Origin: Nocardioides lianchengensis
GTDB taxonomy: Bacteria > Actinomycetota > Actinomycetes > Propionibacteriales > Nocardioidaceae
NCBI RefSeq assembly: GCF_900101465.1
Contig: NZ_FMZM01000003.1
Span: 248,001 to 312,000 of the forward strand
Length of the DNA: 64,000 nt
Direction: 5' to 3'
Shown: positions 49,308 to 57,477 of the stretch, piece by piece
How the letters are laid out: every line of letters begins with the position of its first letter
How positions within the stretch are numbered: position 1 is the stretch's first letter
Position numbers and translations under genes: made by a program
The notes under the pieces: generated by a model
What the model was told of the DNA's origin: nothing
Seen by the model: the letters and a program-made list of their open reading frames with translations, nothing else
The model's database searches: none

Positions 49308-50581
49308 TTCTTGATCCGGGTGGTCTTGGTCGACGCGGTGTCGAGGGCCATCTCGTCGGCCTTGTCGACCGCGCGCTTGAGCCGGACGGTGCCCTCCTTC
49401 TCGTCGTCGATGTCGACGACCTTGCGGAGCTTGGAGGTGGCCTCGTCGTTGCCGGTCTCGGCGGCCAGCTGGACGGCGCGGCCGAGCTTGGTGGTGGCCG
49501 TCGCCTCGTCGCCGCTCGCCTTGGCCTGCAGGCCCTCCTGGATCATCGCGGCCAGCTCGGTCTGCCCGGTGTAGTGGGCGACCTGCTGGTCGATGCGGGC
49601 GGTCAGCCCGGAGTCGCCGGACCAGGTGGCCTTGACCAGCCCCTGGGCCATCACCTGGTCACCGACGGCGAGCTGCACGCGGGCCGCGAGCTGCTCCTGC
49701 CCGATCGCCTTGGCGGCGACCCGGACGGCGACGTGGTAGTCGCGGGACTCGTCGGACCAGGCGCCGGTCGGGTAGGCGCCGGTCAGCGCGTTGACCTCGG
49801 TACGGCGGGCGGTGAGGTCCTCGACCGAGGGCGAGACCTGCCGCACGAAGAGCACCTGCGAGCCCTGCGGCGCCCAGATCCGCAGCTGCGCGTCCGCGAC
49901 ACCGCGAGACATCGACGCCCGCATGATCTCCTCGAACTGCGCCTGCATCTGGTCGGGCGTCGGGATGATGTCGACGGTGCCGAGCAGGGCCTGCGAGATC
50001 CGTCGTACCTCGTCGACCTGCCAGTCGGTGCCGGCGCCCCGGCAGTCGCACTGGAAGTAGCCGGTGGCCCGCTTGATCGCGGCGTCCAGGCTGCCGGGCT
50101 GCTCGCGGTTCTCGCCGTCGGTCAGCAGGATGGCGTGCCGCTGGGTGACCTCGGCGACCGAGGCGAAGAGGGTGCCGGCCAGGTCGAGCCAGGTGCTGAT
50201 GGCGGTGCCGCCGGAGCCGTGGAAGTTGGCGATCGCCCGGCTGGCGGCCTCGCGGGAGGAGGCGTCCATCGGCACCATGCCGGGGCCGGAGGAGACCTGG
50301 GGGTAGGCCAGCATCGCGCGGTCGGAGCCGGCGATGACGGCGAAGTAGGTGCCGTCGACGATCTCGGCGAGCGCGGCCTGGGCGGCCTGCTTGGCGGCGG
50401 CCATCGTCTGCGGGCCCATCGAGCCGGACGTGTCGACGATGATGATCTCGCCGGCCGAGCCCGCGCCGGTCTGGCCGGCCGTGCCGGCTCCGGTGCAGCT
50501 GACGGTCACGATGGCGTTGACGTCGGTCCCGCCGTCGGGCAGGAACTCGTTCTGGTAGACGGCGGCGGTGAACTCAGCCAT
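49304..50581 (-). CDS. VWA-domain protein
   Basis: The 425-aa protein has a von Willebrand A domain (about residues 45-230) with the MIDAS motif DTSGSMG, the Thr in GSGGTAIST and the Asp in LLTDGEN. The C-terminal half (about 230-425) is beta-rich and then helical, with a Lys-rich end. The Cys pair in FQCDCRGAGTDW may coordinate a metal. VWA proteins are scaffolds that often work with AAA+ ATPases; an AAA+ gene lies in the same operon. Its stop overlaps the FHA gene by 4 nt and its start overlaps the phosphatase stop by 8 nt. Confidence 0.9.
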   Translation of the reverse strand: MAEFTAAVYQNEFLPDGGTDVNAIVTVSCTGAGTAGQTGAGSAGEIIIVDTSGSMGPQTMAAAKQAAQAALAEIVDGTYFAVIAGSDRAMLAYPQVSSGPGMVPMDASSREAASRAIANFHGSGGTAISTWLDLAGTLFASVAEVTQRHAILLTDGENREQPGSLDAAIKRATGYFQCDCRGAGTDWQVDEVRRISQALLGTVDIIPTPDQMQAQFEEIMRASMSRGVADAQLRIWAPQGSQVLFVRQVSPSVEDLTARRTEVNALTGAYPTGAWSDESRDYHVAVRVAAKAIGQEQLAARVQLAVGDQVMAQGLVKATWSGDSGLTARIDQQVAHYTGQTELAAMIQEGLQAKASGDEATATTKLGRAVQLAAETGNDEATSKLRKVVDIDDEKEGTVRLKRAVDKADEMALDTASTKTTRIKK

Positions 50582-51677
50582 GGGACTCCTCCTGCGGCGT
50601 GGGGGTGGTGGCGGGGGCGGCTGGCTCGAAGCGGGCCAGCGCGACGGTGATGTTGTCCTGCCCGCCCTGGGCGTTGGCGAAGGCCACCAGGGCCAGCGCG
50701 AGCTCGGACGGTACGACGGTGCCGGCCGCGGTGACCTGCGCGGCCAGCGCCTCCGGGGTGGAGGCGTAGTTCCACAGCCCGTCGGAGCAGACGACGACCC
50801 AGCCCGGGGCGTCGAGCTCCAGGGCCCCGAGTCGAGGCTCGATCTCGGGAGCGTCGCGTCCCAGCCAGCGGGTGATGGCGTGCGCCTGCGGACCGCTCTC
50901 GGCCTCCTCGCGCGACATCCCGGCCTCGATCTGCATCTGGGCGGCGGAGTCGTCGACGCTGAGCTGGCGGCCGGGGGCGCCGTCGGGCAGCCAGTAGACC
51001 CTGGAGTCGCCGATGTTGGCGTGGGCCAGCGCGCTGCCCTCCAGCACCGCGACGGCGTACGTCGCCGACGCGGGGTTGCTCGACGCCGGGTCGGTAGTTT
51101 CGATGACCGCCTCGTTGGCGGCGACCGCCGCGTCGGTGAGCACCTTGGTGACCGCGGCCGAGCGGCCCTCGGGCGTGCCCATGCCGCGCGGCAGCGGGGT
51201 GCGCAGCGCCTCGCGCGCGGCCCGGGCGCCGGCCAGGGACCCGACGTCGGAGTCGATGGAGTTCGACACGCCGTCGAGGACGACGAGCACGGCCCGCTCC
51301 CCCGGCGTCGCCGAGGCCAGCAGCGCCATCGCGTCCTCGTTGCGGTGGTGCCGGATGCCGCGGTCGCAGACGCCGGCCACCCAGGGGGCCGGGTCCTCGC
51401 GGAAGTGGTCGCGCTCGCTCGGCGCCTTGGCCCCGCAGACCTCGCAGTAGCCGTCCTCGCCGACCGGCCCCTGGCAGGTCAGGCAGGTCCGCACCGGGGT
51501 CGGCGGCGGCGCCGCCGGGGTGCGGTACGTCGGCGCGCTGATCGGGGCCAGCTCGTCGATCTCGGCCGCGGTCGGCGCCGCGGGCGCGGCCCCGCCGAGC
51601 GCGGCCCCGCAGCTCTCGCAGAACCGGGCCTCCGGCGGGACCGCGGTCCCGCAGGCGGGGCAGGTGGTGGTGCTCAC
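50574..51677 (-). CDS. PP2C-type Ser/Thr phosphatase with N-terminal zinc ribbons
   Basis: The 367-aa protein begins with zinc ribbons CPACGTAVPPEARFCESCG and CLTCQGPVGEDGYCEVCG. The PP2C domain (about residues 95-350) has all metal-binding motifs: IRHHRNEDAMALL, VVLDGVSNS, ANIGDSRVYWL, VVCSDGLWNY and GGQDNITVALA. It should remove phosphates added by the adjacent kinase. The stop of the phosphatase overlaps the VWA start by 8 nt, and its start overlaps the pknG stop by 4 nt. Confidence 0.93.
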   Translation of the reverse strand: MSTTTCPACGTAVPPEARFCESCGAALGGAAPAAPTAAEIDELAPISAPTYRTPAAPPPTPVRTCLTCQGPVGEDGYCEVCGAKAPSERDHFREDPAPWVAGVCDRGIRHHRNEDAMALLASATPGERAVLVVLDGVSNSIDSDVGSLAGARAAREALRTPLPRGMGTPEGRSAAVTKVLTDAAVAANEAVIETTDPASSNPASATYAVAVLEGSALAHANIGDSRVYWLPDGAPGRQLSVDDSAAQMQIEAGMSREEAESGPQAHAITRWLGRDAPEIEPRLGALELDAPGWVVVCSDGLWNYASTPEALAAQVTAAGTVVPSELALALVAFANAQGGQDNITVALARFEPAAPATTPTPQEESHG

Positions 51678-54073
51678 GTCAGCGTCCAGCTCCTCACGGC
51701 GTTCGCCTGGTTGACCAGGCTGACCCGGTCCTGGAGCAGCGGCGCCTCGCGCGCCAGTGCCCGGTACGCCGTCTCCAGGCCGGCCCGCAGGCCCGCCTCG
51801 GACGCGGCGTGCTCACCGATCTTGATCCCTGCCCGCGGGTCCTTGCCACCCGCGGTCACGACCTGCAGCGCCTCGGTGAGGATCCGCACGGTGTAGCGCT
51901 GCCGCGCGGTCGGGTCCATCGAGACCGACTCGATCGAGCGCATCGCCTGGTCGAGGACGGCCAGGTCGGACCCGCTGCCCGCGAGCAGCACCTCGGCCCG
52001 CAGCTGCCGGCTCTCCGGGTAGCCCCGGCTGGTCTTCGGCACCATGTCGAGCGCCGCGACCGCGCCGGCGGTGTCGCCGCGGCCGGCCCGGACGCGGGCC
52101 ATGCCGAAGGCCGCGGGGGCGACGTACGTCGCGTCGGTGGCGGCGCACGTCGCATAGAGCCCCTCGGCCACCTCGGGCAGGCCGCCTCGCTCGCAGGCCA
52201 CCGCGAGGGCCAGCTTGGGGGCCAGCTCGCCGGGGACCTGCTGGTAGACCGCGCTGAACGCGGACTGGGCCGCGGTCCAGTCCTCCTGCTGGAGGTAGGC
52301 CAGGCCGTCGAGCCAGAGCGCGCGCCAGTCCCACGGGTCGGCGGCCAGCAGCTCGGCCGCGTGCCCGTGGGCGCGACCGGCGTCCTGGAGGTCGAGGGCC
52401 GCGTGGCCGCGGGCCAGGAAGACCTCGGCGGAGTCCTCGGGCGCCTGGGACAGGTTGGCCAGCCGCTCGGCCGGATCGGTCGCGCCGATCGTCGCGAGGA
52501 ACGCGTGCTGGGCGTCGGTGGTGTCGGGGCGCAGGTCGGGCAGGGCCGACCAGGAGAGCACCGACGTCGCCGTGGCCGGCGACTCGAAGAGCACCGAGGC
52601 GGCGCTCGTCAGAGCGGTGCCCCGGGTCCGGGCGGCGACCACCTCGCGGAGCACGCCGATGAGCTGCGCGCGCAGCTCGTCGGCGGACGCGAACCGGTCG
52701 GCCGGATCGGGAGCGCAGCACTTGGCGATCAGCCAGTAGAGCGAGTCGTGCTGCTGGAACAGCGGCGTGGTCTCCGGCGGCGGCAGGGTGTGCAGGTAGG
52801 TGCCCTGGTAGCCGCGGAACTCCATGCACAGCACGACCAGGGTCCGGCCGATCGTGTAGATGTCAGAGGCCACGCTCGGCCCGACCTCAGCCACCTCGGG
52901 TGCCTGGTAGCCGACGGTGCCGTAGATCGCGGAGTCCTCGTCGTCGATGCGGCGCACGCCACCGAGGTCGATCAGCTTCACCGCGTCGCCGACCTGGATC
53001 AGGTTGTCGGGCTTGAAGTCGCAGTAGACCAGGCCGAGGTCGTGGAGGTACTGGAAGGCGGGCAGCACCTCCAGCAGGTAGGCCAGCGCCTGGTCGACCG
53101 GCAGCGCGTCGTACAGGCCGTTGTTGGCGGTCATCCGCGCCTTGAGGATCTGCTTCAGCGACTTGCCGCCGACGTACTCCATGACGATGTAGCCGGCACC
53201 CTCGTGGGTGACGAAGTTGTAGATCTCGACGATCAGCGGGTGCTCGACCTGGGCCAGGAACTGCTGCTCGGCGATCGCGGCCGCGAGGGCGTCGGGGTCG
53301 CCGGAGTTGAGCAGGCCCTTCAGGACGACCCAGCGGTTCGAGACGTTGCGGTCCTTGGCCAGGTAGATCCAGCCGAGTCCGCCGTGGGCGATCGCGCCGA
53401 CGACCTCGTACTGGCCGGCCACCAGGTCGCCCGGGTGCAGCTTGGGCGTGAACGAGAACTGCTGGCCGCACTGGGGGCAGAAGCCCTCGGTGCGCCCAGG
53501 GCGGCCGTCGACGCTGCGGCCGATCTTGTTGCCGCACTTGGAGCAGGAGCGCTTGTCCTCGGGCACCTGCGGGTTCGGCTGGATGGCCAAGCTGGCGTCC
53601 ACCGCGGGTGCCGGAGGTACGACGGTGAGGCCCGCGCCCAGCCGGGCGGCCCGCATCCGCTGCGACCCACTGCGGGTACGACGGGTGCTGGACGAGCCGG
53701 TCGACTGCGCGAGCCGGGACCCGATCGCGGCCGAGCGGACGCTCGCGGCCGAGGTGGCCACCGAGACCTCGCCGACGCCCATCGGGGCGGACTCGCCGCC
53801 CACTGCCGGTGCGGCCGCGACCGAGGCGGCCGGGGAGCCGCAGACGTCGCAGTAGCCGTCCAGGATCTTGCCGGTGCAGCCGGGCTGGGTGCAGGGCGTG
53901 CCGTCGGCGCTCGCGGCGACCGAGGCGGCGGGGGCGGCGGGGGCGGCGGCCGCTGCCGGCGCGGGCGTCGCCGTCGAGGCTCCTCCGGGCGCCGCGGCCA
54001 TGCCGCAGACGTCGCAGTAGCCGTCCTGGATGGTGCCGGTGCAGCCCGGCTGGGTGCACTGCTGGGTGCTCAT
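51674..54073 (-). CDS. pknG: PknG-type serine/threonine protein kinase
   Basis: The 799-aa soluble kinase has three parts. Residues 1-240 carry zinc ribbons: CTQPGCTGTIQDGYCDVCG, a second copy CTQPGCTGKILDGYCDVCG, and a rubredoxin-like CSKCGNKI-x14-CPQCGQQF. The kinase domain follows, with IAHGGLGWIYLA, the Lys in VVLKGLL, the PknG-specific YCDFKPDNLI in place of HRD, and DLGGV in place of DFG. The C-terminal 270 residues are TPR-like helices. In mycobacteria PknG phosphorylates GarA to control glutamate metabolism and works with GlnH/GlnX, which are in this same operon. The ATG at 54073 overlaps the coiled-coil gene's stop by 4 nt. Confidence 0.93.
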   Translation of the reverse strand: MSTQQCTQPGCTGTIQDGYCDVCGMAAAPGGASTATPAPAAAAAPAAPAASVAASADGTPCTQPGCTGKILDGYCDVCGSPAASVAAAPAVGGESAPMGVGEVSVATSAASVRSAAIGSRLAQSTGSSSTRRTRSGSQRMRAARLGAGLTVVPPAPAVDASLAIQPNPQVPEDKRSCSKCGNKIGRSVDGRPGRTEGFCPQCGQQFSFTPKLHPGDLVAGQYEVVGAIAHGGLGWIYLAKDRNVSNRWVVLKGLLNSGDPDALAAAIAEQQFLAQVEHPLIVEIYNFVTHEGAGYIVMEYVGGKSLKQILKARMTANNGLYDALPVDQALAYLLEVLPAFQYLHDLGLVYCDFKPDNLIQVGDAVKLIDLGGVRRIDDEDSAIYGTVGYQAPEVAEVGPSVASDIYTIGRTLVVLCMEFRGYQGTYLHTLPPPETTPLFQQHDSLYWLIAKCCAPDPADRFASADELRAQLIGVLREVVAARTRGTALTSAASVLFESPATATSVLSWSALPDLRPDTTDAQHAFLATIGATDPAERLANLSQAPEDSAEVFLARGHAALDLQDAGRAHGHAAELLAADPWDWRALWLDGLAYLQQEDWTAAQSAFSAVYQQVPGELAPKLALAVACERGGLPEVAEGLYATCAATDATYVAPAAFGMARVRAGRGDTAGAVAALDMVPKTSRGYPESRQLRAEVLLAGSGSDLAVLDQAMRSIESVSMDPTARQRYTVRILTEALQVVTAGGKDPRAGIKIGEHAASEAGLRAGLETAYRALAREAPLLQDRVSLVNQANAVRSWTLT

Positions 54074-55185
54074 GCGTTCTCCTTGGTGAGGAGCTGGTCG
54101 AGCCAGGTGGAGTAGGTGCCGACGAGGGAGCGGGCGACCGGGACGGGGACCGGCTCGCGGGCCAGCACGTCGCGGGCCTGCCGCTCGCTGGCGGCCAGGT
54201 CGGGCTGGTCGGCGATGGCGTGGGCGGCCGCCTTGGCCCGGAGGGCGTCGAGCAGGTCCACGAGCTGGGAGAGCTCGGCCAGCGCGCCGGCGTACTTCTC
54301 CTCGACGAGGGCGAAGGCCTGCTCGACGCGGTGCAGCTTGGCGACGTGGGCCTCGATCGCCTCGGCGGTGTTGGGGACGGCACCGAGGTTCGACACGTCG
54401 GGTACGGCGTAGCGCGGCGCGGGGTCGACCTTGGCCACGCAGCGCTCGGCGAGGGTGCGAAGCGCGGTCTCGCGGGTCTCCAGGTCGGCCTGCAGCTCGC
54501 GGGCGTCCTCGAGGAGCTCGCGGGCCTCGCGGCGCCGGGCGTTGCCGACGATCAGGTCGCGCTCGAAGGTGGCCGCCTCCTGCTCCAGGGGGCCGAGCAG
54601 GCCGCCGACGTCGGCCCCGCGCTGGGCGCGGGCGGTGACGTCCTGGAGCCGGGCCATCAGCCCGGCCAGCCGGTCGACCGCGGCGTCGCGGCCGAGAGCG
54701 GGCTCGAGTCCGACCTGGTCGCGCAGCCGCTCCAGCTGGGCGCGCAGCTCCTTGATCCGCGCGGCCGCCGCGTCGGCGCCGGGAGCCAGCGAGAGGGCCG
54801 CGCGCAACTGGCTCACCAGGGCGTCGGAGAGCCGGCAGGCCTCCGGCAGCGAGGTGCCGCCCGTCCCGCCGCCGACGGTGGAGTCGAGCCGGCCCCAGAT
54901 GAGCGCGGTGATCCGCTCCCGCTCCTGATGGCCGACCCGGCCGCCGTCCCAGGTGGCCCACATCAGCTGCCAGCGGTCCGAGACCGCCTTCCACATCGAC
55001 AGCGCGAGCGCCATGTCCGAGGCCACCTCGGCCCCGCGCTGCGAGGCGAGCGCCGCCGCGTCGAGCTCGTCGAGCTCGGCCTTGCGGCCGCGCACCCACT
55101 CGTCGAGGGCGTGCAGGTAGGCCTGCAGCGCCGCCGGCTCCGGAGCGGAGCCGAGTGGGCCGGGTGGGGTGGGGGCGGTGCTCAT
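54070..55185 (-). CDS. Coiled-coil protein between glnH and pknG (371 aa)
   Basis: The product is almost entirely helical with heptad-like stretches, such as AAARIKELRAQLERLRDQVGL and ARELLEDARELQADLETRETALRTLAERC, and has no signal peptide or catalytic motif. A short cysteine-poor linker (APRYAVPDVSNLGAVP) divides it. I do not recognise a family. Placement between the lipoprotein sensor and the kinase suggests a cytoplasmic scaffold or adaptor. The ATG at 55185 (MSTAPTPPGP) lies 4 nt after the glnH stop; the gene's stop overlaps the pknG start. Confidence 0.75.
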   Translation of the reverse strand: MSTAPTPPGPLGSAPEPAALQAYLHALDEWVRGRKAELDELDAAALASQRGAEVASDMALALSMWKAVSDRWQLMWATWDGGRVGHQERERITALIWGRLDSTVGGGTGGTSLPEACRLSDALVSQLRAALSLAPGADAAAARIKELRAQLERLRDQVGLEPALGRDAAVDRLAGLMARLQDVTARAQRGADVGGLLGPLEQEAATFERDLIVGNARRREARELLEDARELQADLETRETALRTLAERCVAKVDPAPRYAVPDVSNLGAVPNTAEAIEAHVAKLHRVEQAFALVEEKYAGALAELSQLVDLLDALRAKAAAHAIADQPDLAASERQARDVLAREPVPVPVARSLVGTYSTWLDQLLTKENA

Positions 55186-55189
55186 GCGG

Positions 55190-56176
55190 TCATCGAGCCC
55201 ACGGGTTCTGCCCGTACCGCGGTTCGGGCTGGACACCGGGCACGCCGAGAGGACCCTGCAGCCACTTCTTGTACGACCCCTGCCACCGACCGTCGCGCCG
55301 CATGTCCTCCAGCGTCTTGTTGATCAACCGGACCAGGTCCACGTCATCGCTGTTGGCCGCGATGCCGTAGGGCTCTGAGGTGAGGAACTCGGTCTTCAAC
55401 ACGGTCGCGTACGGATCCTGCGCCGCCAGACCGGCTAGCACGGTGTCATCGGTGCTGACGCCATCGGCCTCGCCGTTCTGGAAGAGGATCATGCACGCGG
55501 AGTTGTCGGTCGAGCTGACCGGGATCGCGTCCGGCTGGATCTTCCGGATGTTGTCGATGCTGGTCGTTCCGGCCGGCGCGCAGACGCGCTTGCCTGCGAG
55601 GTCCTCGATGCTCTCGATCCCAGTGTCCTTGCCGACCAGGACCTTCTGGCCGGCGTCGTAGTAGATCTGCGAGAAAGCGACGTCCTGCCACCGGTCGCAG
55701 TTGACGGTCATGTTGCGCGAGACGATGTCGATCGGGTGATCCCCGTCCTGCAACAACCGGATCCGATCAGCGGCGGTGATCACCTTCAGCTCGACGCGGT
55801 TGGCCACGATGCGCTCAGGGCTCTCGTCGGGCCAGATCGACTGAGCGATCGCGTTGACCATGTCGATGTCGAAGCCCTCGACGACACCGGTCCCGCCGCT
55901 GCGAGCACCCAGTAGGTAAGTGTCCGCGGCGACGCCCGCGATGAGTCGTCCCCGGTCGCGGATACGCCGGACGGCCGTACCGTCGAGCGTGCCGTCACCT
56001 GGGTCGTAGGAGATCAGCTCCCGGCCGTCGTTCTCGCACTCCTCGTTGTCGTCGGACGGGTTCGGCCCGGCGGCAGCAGCAGCAGACTCATCCGGTTCCG
56101 GGACCACGGTGGCGTCGTACCCGCCGCAGCCGGCGAGCAGGACTCCAGCCAGGGTCAGTGCCGCGAGGCGCCTCAT
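55190..56176 (-). CDS. glnH: Glutamate/amino-acid binding lipoprotein (GlnH-like)
   Basis: The 328-aa precursor has a signal peptide and lipobox (LLAGCGG). The family-3 solute-binding fold shows RLIAGVAADTYLLGAR, GFDIDMVNAIAQSI, DIVSRNMTVNCDRWQDVAFSQIYY and LINKTLEDMRRDGRW. In mycobacteria GlnH binds Asp/Glu outside the cell and signals through GlnX to PknG. The next upstream gene encodes GlnX and the kinase lies two genes downstream. The stop at 55190 is 4 nt from the coiled-coil gene's start, and the start overlaps the glnX stop by 4 nt. Confidence 0.92.
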   Translation of the reverse strand: MRRLAALTLAGVLLAGCGGYDATVVPEPDESAAAAAGPNPSDDNEECENDGRELISYDPGDGTLDGTAVRRIRDRGRLIAGVAADTYLLGARSGGTGVVEGFDIDMVNAIAQSIWPDESPERIVANRVELKVITAADRIRLLQDGDHPIDIVSRNMTVNCDRWQDVAFSQIYYDAGQKVLVGKDTGIESIEDLAGKRVCAPAGTTSIDNIRKIQPDAIPVSSTDNSACMILFQNGEADGVSTDDTVLAGLAAQDPYATVLKTEFLTSEPYGIAANSDDVDLVRLINKTLEDMRRDGRWQGSYKKWLQGPLGVPGVQPEPRYGQNPWAR

Positions 56177-57477
56177 GCGTACTCCCTTCGTCGGGTGCCG
56201 ATACCTCGGCTGGCGGCGAAGGCCGCGAGCAGGGCACCGACCCCGGTCAGCACGATCAGCACGACCGAGAACGCACCGCCGGCCCGGAAGCCGTCAGCTG
56301 CGGCCTGACCGTCGGTCTCGGCTTCGAGGGCCGCGCTGCCGTCCACGGCGTCCAGCAGCTCGGTGGGCGCACCCGCGTCGGGCGACGTCGCGAGCGCGAC
56401 AGCCGCGTTCCAGTCGCCCGCGTCGTCGGCCTCGCGGATCTTCTGGTGCTGGGCGGCGTAGACCTCCCACTGTTCGAGGGTCAGGCCGTCGGCGTTGTCC
56501 TCGACGATGGACGCCTGGTCCTCCCAGCCACCCTTGCGGGTCTCGTAGCTTGCGCCAGCGCCTCGGTTGACCAGCCCCAGGCTCTCGATCGCCTTGGCGT
56601 TGTTGGCCGCGGTCCGGGTCGTCGCCGCCTCGACGGCAGACCGGTAGCGCCCGGCCTGGATGCCCTCGTTGCCGTTGTGCTCGGCCTGGGCGTGCCAGGC
56701 GGTGGAGATGGTGACGCCGGCGACCAGGACGGCCGCGAGGACCAGGCCGACGTTGTAGCGGCGGTGGAAGCGCCGGGCGATCTGCTGGTTCACCGCGAGC
56801 AGCACCGCCAGCGCGACGATGCCGGCGAGCAGGATCCAGAGCGGGCTCTGGCCGTCCATCTCGTCGACGGCGCGCTCGGCGTTGGCGTCGACCAGCGCCT
56901 GGGTGATCGGGAGGGCGTCGGCGCGCAGCCCGTTGCCGGCGTCGTTGAGGTAGGCGATGCCGATCGGGAACTGCTGGCGGTTGTAGTCGCGGGCCTGCGC
57001 CACCGAGGTGGTGTACGACGAGACCGCCGCGTTCAGGTCGGCCAGCACCTCGCGGTCGGCGGGCTGGGCCTCGGCCGCGTCCGCGACGAGCCGCAGGACG
57101 GTGTCGATCGACTCGTCGTACTCGGCCCGCGCGTCGGCGGGCTCGAGGCCGCCGACGAGGTAGGAGTTGGTGGCGATCGCGTCGGCCCGCAGCAGCTCCG
57201 ACTGGATCTGCTGGACCCGCACGACCTGCTCGGTGTTGTCGGCGGCGCGGCCGTTGGCCTGCCAGCCGAGGACCTGCAGCACGGCGGCGACGACGCCGAA
57301 GACCACCAGCACCGCGACCGCGATGACCTGGAGGCTGTTGAGGACGCTGGGGACGTCCTCGGCGAGGTCGCGACCGGCAGCCGCGGGCGCCGGGGCCGCG
57401 GGCGCCGCGGGCGTCGCCGGGACGACCGCCGTCGTCGGGGAAGGGGTCGGGGCGGGGGCTCCCGCGGTCTGGGTCAC
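56173..57477 (-). CDS. glnX: Membrane sensor partner GlnX-like
   Basis: The 434-aa protein has four membrane helices, around residues 47-72, 218-236, 247-268 and 405-425, with two large helical extracytoplasmic loops (LVADAAEAQPADREVLADL and following; RYRSAVEAATTRTAANNAKAIE and following). A low-complexity Pro/Ala N-terminus lies inside. The layout matches mycobacterial GlnX, the membrane protein that links GlnH to PknG. The ATG at 57477 overlaps the AAA+ stop by 4 nt. Confidence 0.88.
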   Translation of the reverse strand: MTQTAGAPAPTPSPTTAVVPATPAAPAAPAPAAAGRDLAEDVPSVLNSLQVIAVAVLVVFGVVAAVLQVLGWQANGRAADNTEQVVRVQQIQSELLRADAIATNSYLVGGLEPADARAEYDESIDTVLRLVADAAEAQPADREVLADLNAAVSSYTTSVAQARDYNRQQFPIGIAYLNDAGNGLRADALPITQALVDANAERAVDEMDGQSPLWILLAGIVALAVLLAVNQQIARRFHRRYNVGLVLAAVLVAGVTISTAWHAQAEHNGNEGIQAGRYRSAVEAATTRTAANNAKAIESLGLVNRGAGASYETRKGGWEDQASIVEDNADGLTLEQWEVYAAQHQKIREADDAGDWNAAVALATSPDAGAPTELLDAVDGSAALEAETDGQAAADGFRAGGAFSVVLIVLTGVGALLAAFAASRGIGTRRREYA

